The notes below the pieces were generated by a model. It did not search any database, had not been told where the DNA came from, and saw only the letters and a list, made by a program, of their open reading frames with translations. The translations under genes and the position numbers were made by a program. A stretch of 64,000 nucleotides of DNA. It comes from Styela clava. Taxonomy: Eukaryota > Chordata > Ascidiacea > Stolidobranchia > Styelidae. This document shows positions 12,901-25,200 of this stretch, piece after piece. The DNA lies in the NCBI RefSeq assembly GCF_964204865.1, contig NC_135259.1, positions 22,268,974-22,332,973 on the forward strand. Direction: 5' to 3'. Each line of letters starts with the position of its first letter. Within the stretch, counting starts at the first letter, position 1.

Positions 12901-15900
12901 ATAAAGGCAACGCCAACCTGAAAACTTCGTGTTTTTCCTGTGTTATTATCTCTCTACATATCGTTAGGTATCCATGACTGCTTTACCAGGCATCGTTTCG
13001 AGTGAATGTCGTAAAATGCGCTTTTTAAATTTTTTTGTGTTTGCTACAAGATCTTTCCGGTACTATCCGGAATGAACCGGATTATTGTAATTATGACTCA
13101 TATAAGGTCACACCTGGATTTAAAACGTAATCGTTTTCAGCATCTTCACTTCCTTCCCTATGAAAATCTTCGTATTTTGAACTTTGCCCTGTGACATTTG
13201 ATCTTTGACCTCGATGATGGTCCTCATAGCCCGATCCTTGAACGTTCCGCGACTCTGGGAATAATCATTCAACATTGATGAAAGCCGATAAGACGGCATA
13301 ATCTTGAGATATGATTTTATTATTTACAGCAGTTTGAAGTCGGGAGCCCGTGATCCTTAAAAGGCGGACACATCGCAATTGGAGGCGCAAATATGCGCAA
13401 AATTTATTTAACGTGATGCAATTTCGTTGGCATATTTTTCCTTTTATAAGAAAATGACCCGTTCTCCCTGGTTTTATTACCTGATAAGGTCGATTCACAG
13501 GTAGGAATTGTTTGATCACAATGGGTGTGAGAATCTACCAATCAAAATGACACTATAAATACCACTGTGCTCCGCGAATTCCAACCTTTGTAATTGGTTG
13601 CCATATGACCTGCAGATAACAGTCGGATCTTGTCTATTTATCAGGACAGTTTCACAAGACATTCGAGATCGAGAAAAATATATTTATTTAAAAAAAATTT
13701 TTAAATTTTCTAATATTTCGAAGAAACAGAAATGGGGCGACAATTACGTTGCCGTTGGCTTTTCTAAAGAGAGATGGCCGAGCCCTGGAACCGCTGGCAT
13801 CGTTCGTAGTTTTTGAATAGTGAACAAGGGAGCCATGAGTTCTGAAATCATCCGGAAGAATGCCACGAAACACGAAAGGTTCGGAAACACTGTGATAAGA
13901 CATTTTAATCGTTGGATACGATTTTGATATTCATCTCAGGGGACAGGTAAGCCGGTATGAGCGCTCAATGATATGACTGACTACGCATCCTATTCCGTTA
14001 CCTGTCAAGTACGGGATTCGTTTGAGAATTATATGTTTCAGATGCACGAACTTGATGGTAGAGAAAGCCATAACCTTCCAGCAGTTACATGAACCACCCT
14101 ATGACGTCGAAAAATTCTGCAATTTTCTCGCACATACCCCCACTGGATTCTAACCTGAAAACCCACGGTACTAAAAAATGAGATAGCAAGCGTGTAGTAC
14201 GATGTGTCAACCATGGGTCCCGTATTCTTTCCGCCCAATTATTTACACCTGAACAAACCTTTTGTTGACTTTTTCTTTTCACTTTCTTTCATCAATGCGA
14301 TATCTTCATATTCTGATCTGAGTAGGAAAATAACGGGTTGAAATCACGTCAAACCAGGAATTGGCAACAACTGCACAGTTGGCCCTTCAAAAAATGTTGT
14401 ACAGCCCCTCTGCACTAGGAGAAAGTTCTGAAAATTTCTTATTTAAAACATCCAAACGAGTGGTTCTCAAACGGTAGGGCGCGCCCACAAGGAAGCGTCG
14501 ACAATTATTTGATAGGACGTGAGGCTAATTGAAAATATTTGTTAGATGTGATATTGCCCGCCCATTTTGAATATTCACATCCATGTGCTTATGAAATAAA
14601 ACATTTTTAAGAAAATACCTTGAAACGTTTGAATGCATTTTCAACGTGTTTTTTGAATAAAACATACTTTCGCCTTACTATCTCTTATTTGTAGCTTATT
14701 GTTAGCTAGTTATTTTTGAGATGGGGCACGAGACTTGATATATTCTTCTGGGGCGCGGTTAAAAAAAGTTTGAGTATTTTTTCATTGTTCTCAATGCGGC
14801 CCTTTGCGAAAAACTTTGCCCATCGCCGCACTAAACCAGTCGATAAATGACTCACATCCAGAACCGCAAACTCAAACTTAGTCGGTTCCAAGCAGGCCCA
14901 CTGCCGAGTTTGGAGTCGTAATCTGACAATATTTATCAGATCCGGAGTTGTATTTATCCAAAGTTAGGAGTCGAAATTTTGATTTCCCCAATGATAAAAT
15001 AGTCAGAATATAAAAAACAAAAAAACTCAAGAAAGATTAATTTTACTAATCGTTCTTAACTATCTATTAAAGCAGGGCTTCCAAAACTAGGGGCCGCGAA
15101 ACTAATTTTTGGGGTCGCAAAGAGAACCCCAATTTTATTAAATCTATTTTACTTTTCAGACTCTGGATTGGAAATACATTTATTAAAACTAGTGTAAAAC
15201 AAACATCTCACGATTTCGAGTGAATACATCATCATCCCGTGCTTCAATTTGCATTCGAAAAATACCGCTAGGGCTCATTTTATGGGAATGTCTTCTATTT
15301 GCATTTTCCAAAAACAAAAATTACAAGAGAGAAGTAATTCTTAAATATACAAAAATATGAAAATCTATTTCCATTTACTTATAAATAACACGTTTTTATT
15401 ATTTATACGTTAAATTAACTGCTAAACATAGATATTAACCATTAAAAAAGAGTAGAAAAGATTTCTTGCTATTCCAGGTCAAAAAAAAAATGCGCCTATT
15501 CTTGTCTATTTCGTAGGCTGCAGTTTATTAATTTGCTGAACCGAGTTACTTTAAAATAAGAGATAAGGGGGATAAGTTAACCTTTCACCTTTATTCTTTA
15601 GACCTACTGGTTTATAAACTCTAAAAGGCATAAAATACACATTAACGATGACAAAATTATGTTTTATTTAAATGCAGCTTAATTTGGCTCCGCACGAACC
15701 GCTGCCTTATGCTAAATTTGATCATTTAGAAGTGAGTAAGAATGCCGGTTAGAGATCATGCCGTCGGTGGCTAGACATCATAATTCATTATCATTTGGGG
15801 CTTGCATTAACAAACATTGAGCCACGGCTGGACGGCTATTCAGCAAAAAGCATTCGCACCCATCACACTGACTAATTGAGTGACGCTAATCTTAGTAAAT

Positions 15901-17060
15901 GTGAGTTTGTTTTGTTATTGAGTGGGCCTACTAAATGTTAAGAATTAGCTGAGTCAATAAAATATCAAAAATACATAATTCGTAATGTTAAGCATTATTA
16001 ACGTGAACAGGGGCCGCGAAAATTTTTGATATATTGAAAGGGGCCGCGAGCTCAAAAGTTTGGGAAGCCCTGTATTAAAGGATGCGTGCATGCTTTGTTC
16101 TCATAATTTAATATTATCGAAGAGTTGGAGTCATTTTTTTTTGTAAACCGGAGTCCACACCCATGGACTGTAATCACAAAAGCCGTACCTAAGTTTGCGA
16201 ATTCTCGAAGGCTTGGGTGATTTATTCTTTGATGTAATTGCTTCGTGAAACTCGTAATCTGTGATGAATCTGAGAGATGGAAAAACGAGATTTACAAATG
16301 TGGTAAAAGTACACTAGATGGCGCTCCATAAGTGTGTGCACCAATATGGAGGAAACTAATTTTGTTCGCCAATTTACATCAAATTGTGTCAAAAGGCACT
16401 GAAACCTATGGGCAGGGGGTATATTCACTTGGCTGACACAGACGGTCCTCGAACTCGCAATAGAACTCAAGTAAGAAAAATTAGAATAAAATTATGGCCT
16501 AACCCTAACCAGTACACACACTACGAGAGTACCGACTAGATATGCATTTTGGTGAATTTGCGTATTCCGCGAGCAATACTATGGAAAAGATGTAATACCA
16601 CGTAAGAAAAGAAAGCCGATAAAAGAATTTTACCGCGGGACCTCCTGAAGTATGCGCACCAAGGTGGCTCACAACCCGAACTCAGATTGTGTACCAGGTT
16701 AGAGTTCAGGTTATGCGACATCTTGTTGCGCATACTTCAGGAGTATCTTACCGCGACACGAGCGGTCACCGAGAGTGTAACTTTGTAAGGGTTTTGCCTT
16801 CACATTGAGTTCCAGCTTTAGCATGAGCTGTGTATTCAGGCGGGTCTTTCGTGAGCAATACACCCTGAAAGATGAAAGCCAATAAAACAAAAGCGTTTAT
16901 AGGCGTCAAAATAGAAATATTTCACACATAAAGACCAACCACTTTTGTGGTTCACACCTTCTTATCGGATTCCCCTCCCCTGATAAATATGAAAATCTCA
17001 CCTTTGTGGTTCCCCGCCAACTACTTCTTGTATTTTGGTAAGGTCTCTTCCTTCCGCCAT
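9919..17060 (-). CDS. Unrecognised 437-aa protein with C-terminal TPR-like repeats, six coding exons
   Basis: Coding exons in transcription order are 17060-17002, 16864-16752, 16269-16189, 13254-13114, 12007-11900 and 10730-9919. Junction phases are 2,1,1,1,1, all boundaries are GT-AG, and the sum is 1314 nt, which reads through as 437 codons plus stop. The start is an ATG in a good context (AACATGG), 31 nt after a strong acceptor (GTTTCAG at 17092). The N-terminal half is polar and probably disordered. It has several Tyr-acidic motifs (GYEDHH, KYEDF, NDYVLNP). The last exon (about 270 codons) is predicted helical and holds two TPR-like units: one around EFGNYLEAIEAYQEGI, one around YVSLGKYSKAEKLL. 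No signal peptide or membrane segment is seen. The family is not recognised and no function is claimed. The exon chain is inferred from splice signals and phase; the last exon is most certain, and small extra exons in the 2.9-kb third intron are possible. Confidence 0.78.
11100..11500 (+). pseudogene. Coding-like remnant of a coiled-coil protein
   Basis: On the plus strand, short frames with heptad-like, Lys/Glu-rich content follow one another with stops and shifts: NLTYKGQNYQSKQENLASLR, KKLKIEKMK, RAEITKLGSKQKMS, KFHEIIDELASRKAQK. This resembles an eroded processed copy of a coiled-coil gene. The parent is not identified. It lies in the last intron of the TPR gene, opposite strand. Confidence 0.4.
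12261..12358 (-). other. Possible alternative last exon inside the TPR gene
   Basis: An acceptor (TTTTGCAGGCAG) precedes a 98-nt open stretch that would join exon 4 of the TPR gene in phase 1. It would add GASFESVLQNLW and end in LLYDDC and a stop. The same frame also reads upstream as a 50-aa ORF starting at 12413 with a hydrophobic start (MKLTIPMLIAMTCVLQ), so a tiny secreted peptide is a second reading. Neither is supported beyond signals. Confidence 0.2.
12565..12831. mobile_element. Family C-related MITE in TPR intron 4
   Basis: Shares GGGTGAAACCGCGGGC and the right end GTTGCACACCCCTG with the element at 27760; flanks GTTAAATA / GTTAAAAC. Confidence 0.75.
14459..14836. mobile_element. 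hAT-type MITE relic
   Basis: Starts AGTGGTTCTCAAACGGTAGG and shares ACATACTTTCGCCTTACTAT with the dated element at 62887. The right end is eroded. Confidence 0.7.
15073..16072. mobile_element. 1-kb hAT-type element with perfect 8-bp duplication
   Basis: Starts CAGGGCTTCCAAAACTAGGG, ends CAAAAGTTTGGGAAGCCCTG, flanked by TATTAAAG on both sides (15065-15072, 16073-16080). No open frame inside, so non-autonomous. In TPR intron 3. Confidence 0.93.
16320..16533. mobile_element. Family B MITE, long form, in TPR intron 2
   Basis: 214 bp; flanks CACTAGAT (16312-16319) and GACTAGAT (16534-16541) match at 7 of 8 positions. The left end lies 51 bp from the start of exon 3. Confidence 0.88.
16639..16747. 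mobile_element. Family B MITE inserted on a splice donor
   Basis: 109 bp. The perfect 8-bp duplication TTACCGCG (16631-16638, 16748-16755) contains, on the minus strand, the exon 2 donor CGCG-GTAA of the TPR gene. The MITE supplies the next intron bases, giving GTAAGA. Confidence 0.92.
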
Positions 17061-17137
17061 GTTGACATTTGACCCCGGAAACAGCTGGAATCTGAAACAA
17101 GCAGTTGTTGATGAGACTAGGAAGTTATGCTAAAATA

Positions 17138-17182
17138 ACTTCTGAAGTATGTGAACCAAGATGGCGGACACCGGAATGTAGT
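17138..17182. mobile_element. Family B MITE, single arm
   Basis: Only one arm remains (CTTCTGAAGTATGTGAACCA then AGATGGCGGACACCGGAATG). It lies 47 bp 5' of the TPR leader acceptor. Confidence 0.8.
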
Positions 17183-17629
17183 ACAAAGATATCCGCTGGT
17201 TCGAGTCGGCGTCCAGGTATCGACAACAACTGTTTAGTCAGATAACACATCTTTACCATAGTCGGTTCGATCGTCCAAAAGGACACGGGATATAACACGC
17301 ACCCTCGTAGGAAAGGTGCATTATAGAACGTCGCCTGATTTTAAACCGGTTCTGAGTTTAAAAACCTTTGTTCGTGAATTAAATTTGTTAGGCTCCAACT
17401 CAATTTGCTAATTTATTTCTATATTTCTTAATTTGGCGTTCCCAAATTCATTATAGAGGAGATAGGTCGGAAATGACTGCTCTATAGGGTCGAAATATGA
17501 CGCAAAATCTGCCTCAAGCTACTTTTATAGCGCGTGGTTCACAATTTGCAAAGGATAATATTCATTTCTATAATTCAATTTGGTGGTAAATACGTAATTC
17601 GCCGATTCCCATATCTCTCTCTGAACAAA

Positions 17630-17880
17630 ACCATAGTATGGAAATGGTTATATGCGAGAGGATTGCTGGGTTCCTCGCCTCCGTAGAGTGATTAACGTGA
17701 CCCCTGGTTGGTCATCGATTATTATGATGAGCTTTATCCGCCATCATGCGTCTAAAACAAATAACTGGCCAACTAATTTCATATCAGGCATTTAAACCGG
17801 ATAAAAGCTGGTCTTATTAACCTTTCTTGTAGGCTTACCTTTCTCCCGGAATAACTATGAAAATCCTACCCTATATCTTT
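17630..17880 (+). repeat. Family S SINE, diverged copy
   Basis: Shares GAGAGGATTGCTGGGTTCCTCGCC and the tail TCTCCCGGAATAACTATGAAAATCC with the copy at 19320. Confidence 0.65.
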
Positions 17881-18869
17881 AGACTCTTTACCTGAAGTAT
17901 TTTCGCTTAGAAGCTGCAGACAACTAGCTGTAGTGTTTGCCAGAAATTCCAAAATATTTCCAACAAGAGAATGGGCCAAGCAGACAACAACGCGGAAGTT
18001 GATGACGTATCATGACAGGAAGCCAACAGAAACGTCATTCAATAATTGTTGCAAGTATAGGTACTGATATTCGTCGAACGTTCACTATATGATATTTATC
18101 GCATAGGAAAGTAAAGTCGATAATACCGCTATGCTCGATACTATAATATACTACCCATGGTGAGATTACATGTACAATTTGGGTGCTGATATGACTTTCT
18201 CTTGCCATCTAGTTCTGGATTTCTCACACCGGGCCCTCATCTGCGTTGATATACAGAAATGAGTGATTGATAATATTTGCTGCATTAGTGCATTGAACTG
18301 TAGCTTATCGTATAAGACAGGGAAATGGATGGATAAGCAAAGTTCGGCAAGGCCAGTCATTAACTCAATCGGATCCATTTAATAAAGACGCTAAGTGACT
18401 GATGTCATGCCATTGGATAACTCGGATACGAGATCAACTAATCACCAATGAGACTTAGATGAACAGTTATGGTTGACCCGGGATAATTTGCCCCCCAATA
18501 AAATGAAAACAATCCTCGTTTTGGTAATCAAATGCAGCTTTCGCTGAAAATTCGAATACGTCAAATCAACCCTAAAACAAACTATAGCTGGAGAATTACG
18601 TAAATCTCATATTATTCCATTGGTGTGCGCTCGGGAGGTCAGAAAATCCTTAACCCGAACTACACGTAACACGGATCTAAAGACCCAGCACTACCGCTCC
18701 GGCGACTATTTTAGAGAGACGGGTTAATGATGATTCGGTCATGGCTTCATACACATAATCATAGAAGGATGAGTTATTGGTCTTGCAAAAATGTAGCAAC
18801 ACATTTGTGTTAGCGTGCGCCAAGACTCTTGAATTCCTAAGAATAGTTATCCTATCCACTAGCGCAGGT

Positions 18870-19147
18870 TTTTGGACGTGGGGCGATAATTTTGACCACC
18901 TAGACTGGCGGGCCATGTAAGTGTGACGTAAGTTACATTTTATGAACAATTTTTACAGTATTACAAAATTAAGTGGAAAACAATGGGCCTAGTGCCAAAA
19001 CTAGATTTAACCTCAATCTCAATAATTTCCTTGAGCTATTTTCTAGCTAAAACATCAAAATTTGGTTTAAGTTTGGTTCATCAGGCGGGCCAGATTGTAG
19101 TACCCAACAAGCCGGATTTCACCAGCGAGCAGTAATTTGCCTATGTC
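18870..19147. mobile_element. Family C hAT-type MITE, eroded
   Basis: Interior as at 4904 (GACTGGCGGGCCATGTAAG, AAATTTGGTTTAAGTTTGG). Ends are diverged and no duplication is visible. Confidence 0.8.
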
Positions 19148-19319
19148 AGCAAAAGCGCAAAGGCATCGGGTCTATTATCTCGGAACCCAAGCTCTTAGTT
19201 ACTCATGGGTTTATTGTGTTTGTTCTGCTTTCCTGACCCCTTGATAAAACATGACCTACGGACACGAAAGTCACGCGTTTTCAACTTGGCAGAACTAAGT
19301 CACAGCTATGCGCATCGGT

Positions 19320-19640
19320 GTGTCTCATCGAGCTAAGCGTTAAGAATACGCTCGCCCCCGCACCCCTGATTACTCTGCGTGGGTTCGCATCCCATGCGGG
19401 AATAGTTATGTAAAAGAGGATTGCTGGACTCCTCGTCTTCGTAGGGTGGTTCACGTAACTGCTGATAGTTCACGGCTTCCTCCACCATCAAGTCCATGCT
19501 TCCGAAAACGAACACCTGGCTAACTAATTCCATACCAGACATGGAATGGTAACCGACGAAAGGCTGTGGTTCTACATACGGTTAAGCCGTCCTATCGGTT
19601 TTCCTCTCCCCGAGGATAAATATGTAAATCCTGTGTTCAC
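19320..19640 (+). repeat. Family S, tRNA-derived SINE
   Basis: The head has a Pol III B-box-like GGGTTCGCATCCCA and an A-box-like GAGCTAAGCGTT upstream. The body has GTGGTTCACGTAACTGCTG and CTCCACCATCAAGTCCATGC. The tail is CTCCCCGAGGATAAATATG. This is the best copy in the window. Confidence 0.75.
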
Positions 19641-19670
19641 CACCAAGTCCATGCATATAAGCAGCTTACG

Positions 19671-19768
19671 CACCTCCAGAAGTATGCGCACAACCTGAAC
19701 ATAGTATGTGTGTGTATCGGTTAGGATTCAGGTTGCGCGACATCTTGGTGCGCATACTTCTGGAGCAC
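19671..19768. mobile_element. Family B MITE nested in SINE-derived sequence
   Basis: Arms CACCTCCAGAAGTATGCGC and GCGCATACTTCTGGAGCAC; the flanks are family S sequence, so it inserted later. Confidence 0.85.
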
Positions 19769-19899
19769 GAGGCCTACTAATCCAGTATCAGACTGATAAC
19801 CGAACGGAGAGGCTGCAGTTCCCCATATTATTAAACGGCCTTATCAAATTTCCTCTCTCAGGGACACAATGTCAATTAATCTCCGATATCACACAGGTA

Positions 19900-20700
19900 T
19901 AAAGCAACAAAAACTTATTCTTTGAATTTTCTGGAATAATATTGAAAACACATCTTCACAATGAAAGCAAATATTAAACGATTGGCCATAGATAACTCCG
20001 GAGACAAAGCAGAATCCATAAATTTATTGATTAGTTTATGCAACATTTGAACTTCTGATTATGTATGATGGCACCCAAAAGTTTCAGTATGAAATCATGA
20101 AGTCATTTTGAAAAAAAAAAATTTTTTTTGGGGGGAGGGCGGGTTACCCTGTAGTAGTCTGAACAAACAAACCAGGGTTAGGCAAGTCTTTGATATCTGT
20201 CGTAATATGAAGATTTTAATTATTCTTTCTATTGATTCCATTCTATAAAATCTAGAGTACTACTTTTTGATCTAAGGATGTAAAACTCAACTTTACAGTC
20301 CCTTTAATTTAAAGAATACCAAAACCTACATATATACAGATATAGGAAAACGAAAAAAATCTTTGAAGTTTTCTCTTCAAAGTCCTGAACGCTATATCTA
20401 AATACCAATAAACAAATGGAAAAGCTGCAAACCATTGGATAGTACTCGCACACAAATATTTAAGTAAGTGTCCTCATATCAAGACTTCATTTGAAATGGA
20501 TAACTAGAAAAAATGATGTGAAAATGAGAATAATTGGTATGGGGAGCATCATTCAGACACTTCGTCTTGGGCAGAAATAAAATTATGCAAGCCCCATCCG
20601 AGCAGTTGTTGGTGTATTGGCATCACAGGCTCAGAGCAAAACTTGCAATATAACAAAGAATTATGGCAAGTGGTTGCAATGTTGAACACGATAGGATATA
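19900..20700. other. Intergenic, nothing recognised
   Basis: AT-rich stretch between the TPR gene and PRDX4, with no coding or repeat signal that I can support. Part of 21000-22240 may be PRDX4 3' UTR. Confidence 0.5.
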
Positions 20701-20701
20701 C

Positions 20702-20996
20702 CAGAGTTTCCCAAACTTTTTGGACACGAACCCCTGTTAATTAATCTTATTCTTGACGGGCCCCCATCCTATGTCGTATCAATTTCTGGAACTAACTAAC
20801 GAGGATCATGTTTCCTTCAGTGACATAAAACTCATGAAAGTCTGAATCAATACATGCTATAACAGTAAATACTTGCCAAAGGCAATTAGATAAGATCATG
20901 ATCTCTCTGTATATGTTTCAGCGGAGTTGTTGCGAACCTCTGTGCAGTCATCACAGACCTCCAGGAGGAAGGCAGACCCCAGTTCGGGAAACGTTT
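20702..20996. mobile_element. hAT-type MITE
   Basis: Starts CAGAGTTTCCCAAACTTTTT, right end GTTCGGGAAACGTTT; flanks GGATATAC and GGATAGAC (7 of 8). Confidence 0.8.
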
Positions 20997-22240
20997 GGAT
21001 AGACTCGACTTATATATTTCACGAGCAATATGAGCTCAAAACCAACATTCTATCTAGCAATCAGTGACTTCTTGTTCAGAGCCTTTCTCAGGAATAGGAA
21101 GCGGAAAGATTTGAGAATTCTACGAACTCTATTCTACTATTCAGAAACAGGCGGCGACACTAATTCACCAATCTAGTAACACATAGTAACTAAGTCCAAT
21201 AAATTTGAAAACGAGCTGATTAAAAAACTATCTAACAAGAAAAAAGTTCACACATTCAGAAAAAAATATTCAATTAAATGGAACAGTGGGCCGCGGAATG
21301 CAGGATGAATGATATGTTGGGCTGATACAGGGCCGACTTTAGCAATTGGGGCCTTTGTGTGAAACGAATTGAAAGTCTGAGTAGGGATAAGGGTAAAGGC
21401 TGAAAAGTAGGATTCTGTGATAGAAATTGTCTTTACCTTTTAACTAAAATCACAATTGAAGCAACTTCAATTAACGAACCTTGAGAGTATAAAATAAACG
21501 CCCAGTCTTCAAACCAAATTTAAAATTATAATGCTTTAATTTAGTAATTTATACCCAGACTTGGTTGGAAGGCCCTGGTCTTATATATACTGTCTAGGAA
21601 TGGTTGGTTTAAAATGGAATGCTTTCACAAATTTAGATATGTAGCTTGTTTTTATCTATCAACAATGTAAATCAAATGTAAGCGTTATGGAATTTAATTT
21701 CCCAGAGTGTGACGCTCTCAACCTTCATGAAAACTTGGATAAAATGGGACAGTGGGTCAGAATATGTAGTCAGTAAAATAATTTGGTCTCTCACAATGTA
21801 AGGAAAGGTTGGGCTTGGTATAAAACGAAATTACCATCTCCATTAGGCTGTTGAGGGTTTTTTATAGAGATTTGTATAAACTTGGCATGAAATTTGTCTG
21901 ATGTAACTGAACTATGTTAGTCTGTAGCAAGAGTTTCAAATCACTATGAACGAAAAATTTGATCAAGTGAAAAAAAAGTCTAAAATCTAGCGTTACCTAA
22001 ACTGATAACCAAAACTATGCATATGTGAATTTCCGGGTAATTCTGTGTCTAATTTCTTGCAAAGCAAATATTTAAAATTAGATAGTCTGGGAATATTCTT
22101 TGTGTGGGGGTGGTGCGGAACTCATTAGACTCCCACACCCACTACCTCAGTGACCCAGTGTTTTCAAAACACAGCAAAACAAAAACACCCAAAACTATTT
22201 AGCGAACAAAAGCGTAAGATTGATCAGTCCATTCATTTCT

Positions 22241-25200
22241 TTACAGCTCTTTCTTTTCAAAATATTTCATCTTTTCTTTCGGGTCAGGTATTATCTGAAA
22301 GGAAGGAAATCAGCTGAATTCAGAATGCCAGAGCATTTAAGAACATTCAAAAATTAGAAACATTGTGGATTTAGTATGAAGACTCAATTATAGGAATTAA
22401 TCATGGCGAAACACTTGTCGGGTATGGGATTAATTAGCCAGTTATTTGTTTCAGAACTTGTGGAAAGGAAAGTTGATAAAACGACTTCATATCATATGGC
22501 AAAACACAGCATCTCGTCTGATGACCATAGTGCGTATGGGGTTAGTTTGCCAGTTATTTGTTTCAGATGCACGGACTTGATGGTAGAGGAAGCCGTAACC
22601 GACAAGCAGTCCTGCATGTAATTACTCTCCATAAGATTCAAAACCCTACTCAGAGTAATCAATAGCAAGACAATTCAAATTTAGTAAATAAAAAAAAACA
22701 ATTGAATACAAAAAAAATGAAAATTACAGTTTTATTGCGGGAAGGGAAGTCGCGAGGAACCAATGCGGGTTATCGAGCAGTGTCACCCAAGGTTCAAATA
22801 ACTAATTTTAAAAAGTTGAAATTTTAGAATTTGGAATCGACTGTTCTTGACGGTGAGTACTGTAAGAATCATTAATCTAACATCGCCTAATCGAGATAGT
22901 TAATTTCTCGAGCATATCACTTCTCACATTCCCCAATACTTACAGTATCAGCACCAGGCTTCCATCCGGCAGGGCATTCCTCTCCATGTTGGTCCGTGTA
23001 CTGGAACGCTTGCACAAGACGAAGAGTTTCATCGACTGAGCGACCGACAGGAAGGTCATTCATTGTGATCTGTCTCAAGGTTCCTTGTGTGTCAATGATG
23101 AAAAGACCTCTATGTAAAGAAAACTTTAGTCAGACGGAGGACGTTTTCGTACAATGCATAGGAGCAAGTTTAAAGATAAATATTCGGTACTCCCGTAGTA
23201 TGTGAACCAAGATGGCGAACACTGGAACGTAGTATGTGTACCAGGTTAGGGTTAGGCTATAATTTTATTCTGATTTTCCTTCAATTACTAGTTCGGGGAC
23301 AGTTAGCCAAATGAATATACCCCCTACCCATAGGTTTCAGTCCCACTAAACAACTTGATGTAAAATAGGCAAACAAAATTAGTCACCTCCATACCATATT
23401 GGTACACACACTTCTGGAGCACTGAATATTCTAGGTGATTTGAAAGATTTACTGCGCTCCAAGACCAATTTGTGTCTGCAATGTCTCATCTGAGCAAGGC
23501 CAGCCAGACAGACATAACATTGAATTATTCTCAAGGTATCAGGAACTAAGAAATAGTAAATTGGGGTCATGACCTGGTGGTTAGACCAGGTGTGTGCAAC
23601 CTGCGGCCTGAATGTGGCCCTCAAGAAAAAATCGCACAGCCTGCATAGAAGTGCCAATTTTTGAACAATGTGCGGCGAAAAAACAAGTTTTTGATTTAAT
23701 TTGGTATGTGTGAGTAATTCAAATCCCTTTGCGTCCCAAAGCCTATACCTGAGTATAATGATAATAGCACAATTTATCATCTATGCCTATGATTTTACAA
23801 ACAATGCATGTAACAATAACCAACTTTTTGTGCTTGGGACTACTAGATAGCCTATGTTAAATGAAGGTGCGAAGGCCTTTTTCTTGGTTCAAATTATAAA
23901 AAATTCCATCCCATAACACCCACCTCAATGTGTGACCGAGATCCTCCAGCAGAACGCCATAATCCCTCGATATCTTGTGAGTCAGGTCAGAGAGAAGAGG
24001 GAAATTGATCTTGCCGAGACCTCCCTCCCTACGTGCTGTGTTTATCCTGAAAGGAAATGAATTTGAATTATGAAATATTATCAGGGGTTTCAGTCTGCAC
24101 AAGACAAGTGGCCACTGATATGCAAGGAGTTGCTGCATATTGAGTATTTCCTATTTAGAGTTTAAACATTTTTGGCTACCCCCGTTGTGTGTGTACCAGG
24201 TTAGGGTTAGGTCATAATTTTAGTCCGATTTTCCTTATTTTATTTCTATTACGAGTTCGGGGACTGTCTGTGTTAGCCAAGTGAATATACCAGCCCATGA
24301 GTCACAGTTCCTTTACACAACTTGATTTGAAATAGGCGAACAAAATTAGTTACCTCCATATTAGAACACACACTTCTGGAGCGCCCATTTTTGCTCATAA
24401 CGAGTCTTTATACAGCAACTTTGTACGTGCCTTTCGAATCTATCTCTTATTAATAAGGATAGTAGCAACCCCTGAAAGATAGGATGTCTGAGCCTGTTTG
24501 CACGAAACCTTGTTTGGAGTGAAAACAGTTCCTATAGGAAAAACATTATAGCACTGCTGCGCATAACAGTAGAAACAAAGATTCAGTTGAATTATCAGGG
24601 GGAGAGGGAGATGAGCTGCTTTGGAAGAAACTATTATTATATACCATGCAAGATGAGTGAAATGTGAATCCACTGAGCAGCCAACGACTTCAGTATTGAT
24701 TTTCTTGAATTCTTCCGCTCGGTCGGAGAATGCGATGATTTCAGTCGGACATACGAAGGTACTAAAATATGAAAAGGAAGGTCTTAAAAATGGAAATATG
24801 CGAGGTACCAAATAGAGGTAACAGTTGAGATCTCCACTCAATCCACAATTGACAGTAGAGAGTCAATCATTGGGGGAGTATGTCAGAGTGGTTGTCATAG
24901 TTCGAGTCTGAGTCCAAATCGTTGTCAGTCCAGAGAAAAGTCGAGCCCAATTTATTTTTCGTAGTTCAGAGAGTCAGGTGTACCATGTAATTCTACAGAA
25001 TATTTGGACTAGAAATGAATTATTTCAAAATTAAATAACGATAATCGGAGTCAAACTAAAACAGTATTAGGCCAACTTTGACCAAGTATTCTCAACAAAC
25101 AATGATTAGAGAAGGTGCATACGTCATAGTAGAGTCTGGAGCCATAGTCAACCATTTTTTTGCCAGACCAGGCAGATAGGCGTCTAATTTGTTTTCTTTG

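Noticed and set aside
13481..13534. Possible 54-nt extra exon (LPVNRPYQ) of the TPR gene
   Set aside because: Its phase 0 does not fit exon 3, which ends in phase 1, and its acceptor tract is weak.
17889..17924. Possible 36-nt exon upstream of the TPR gene
   Set aside because: Has acceptor and donor words but lies upstream of the chosen start and is too short to judge.
19340..19400. tRNA gene
   Set aside because: A- and B-box-like words are present but no cloverleaf forms; it is the head of a SINE.
22403..22621. 72-codon frame [15 protein letters not shown]
   Set aside because: It is family S SINE sequence in a PRDX4 intron.
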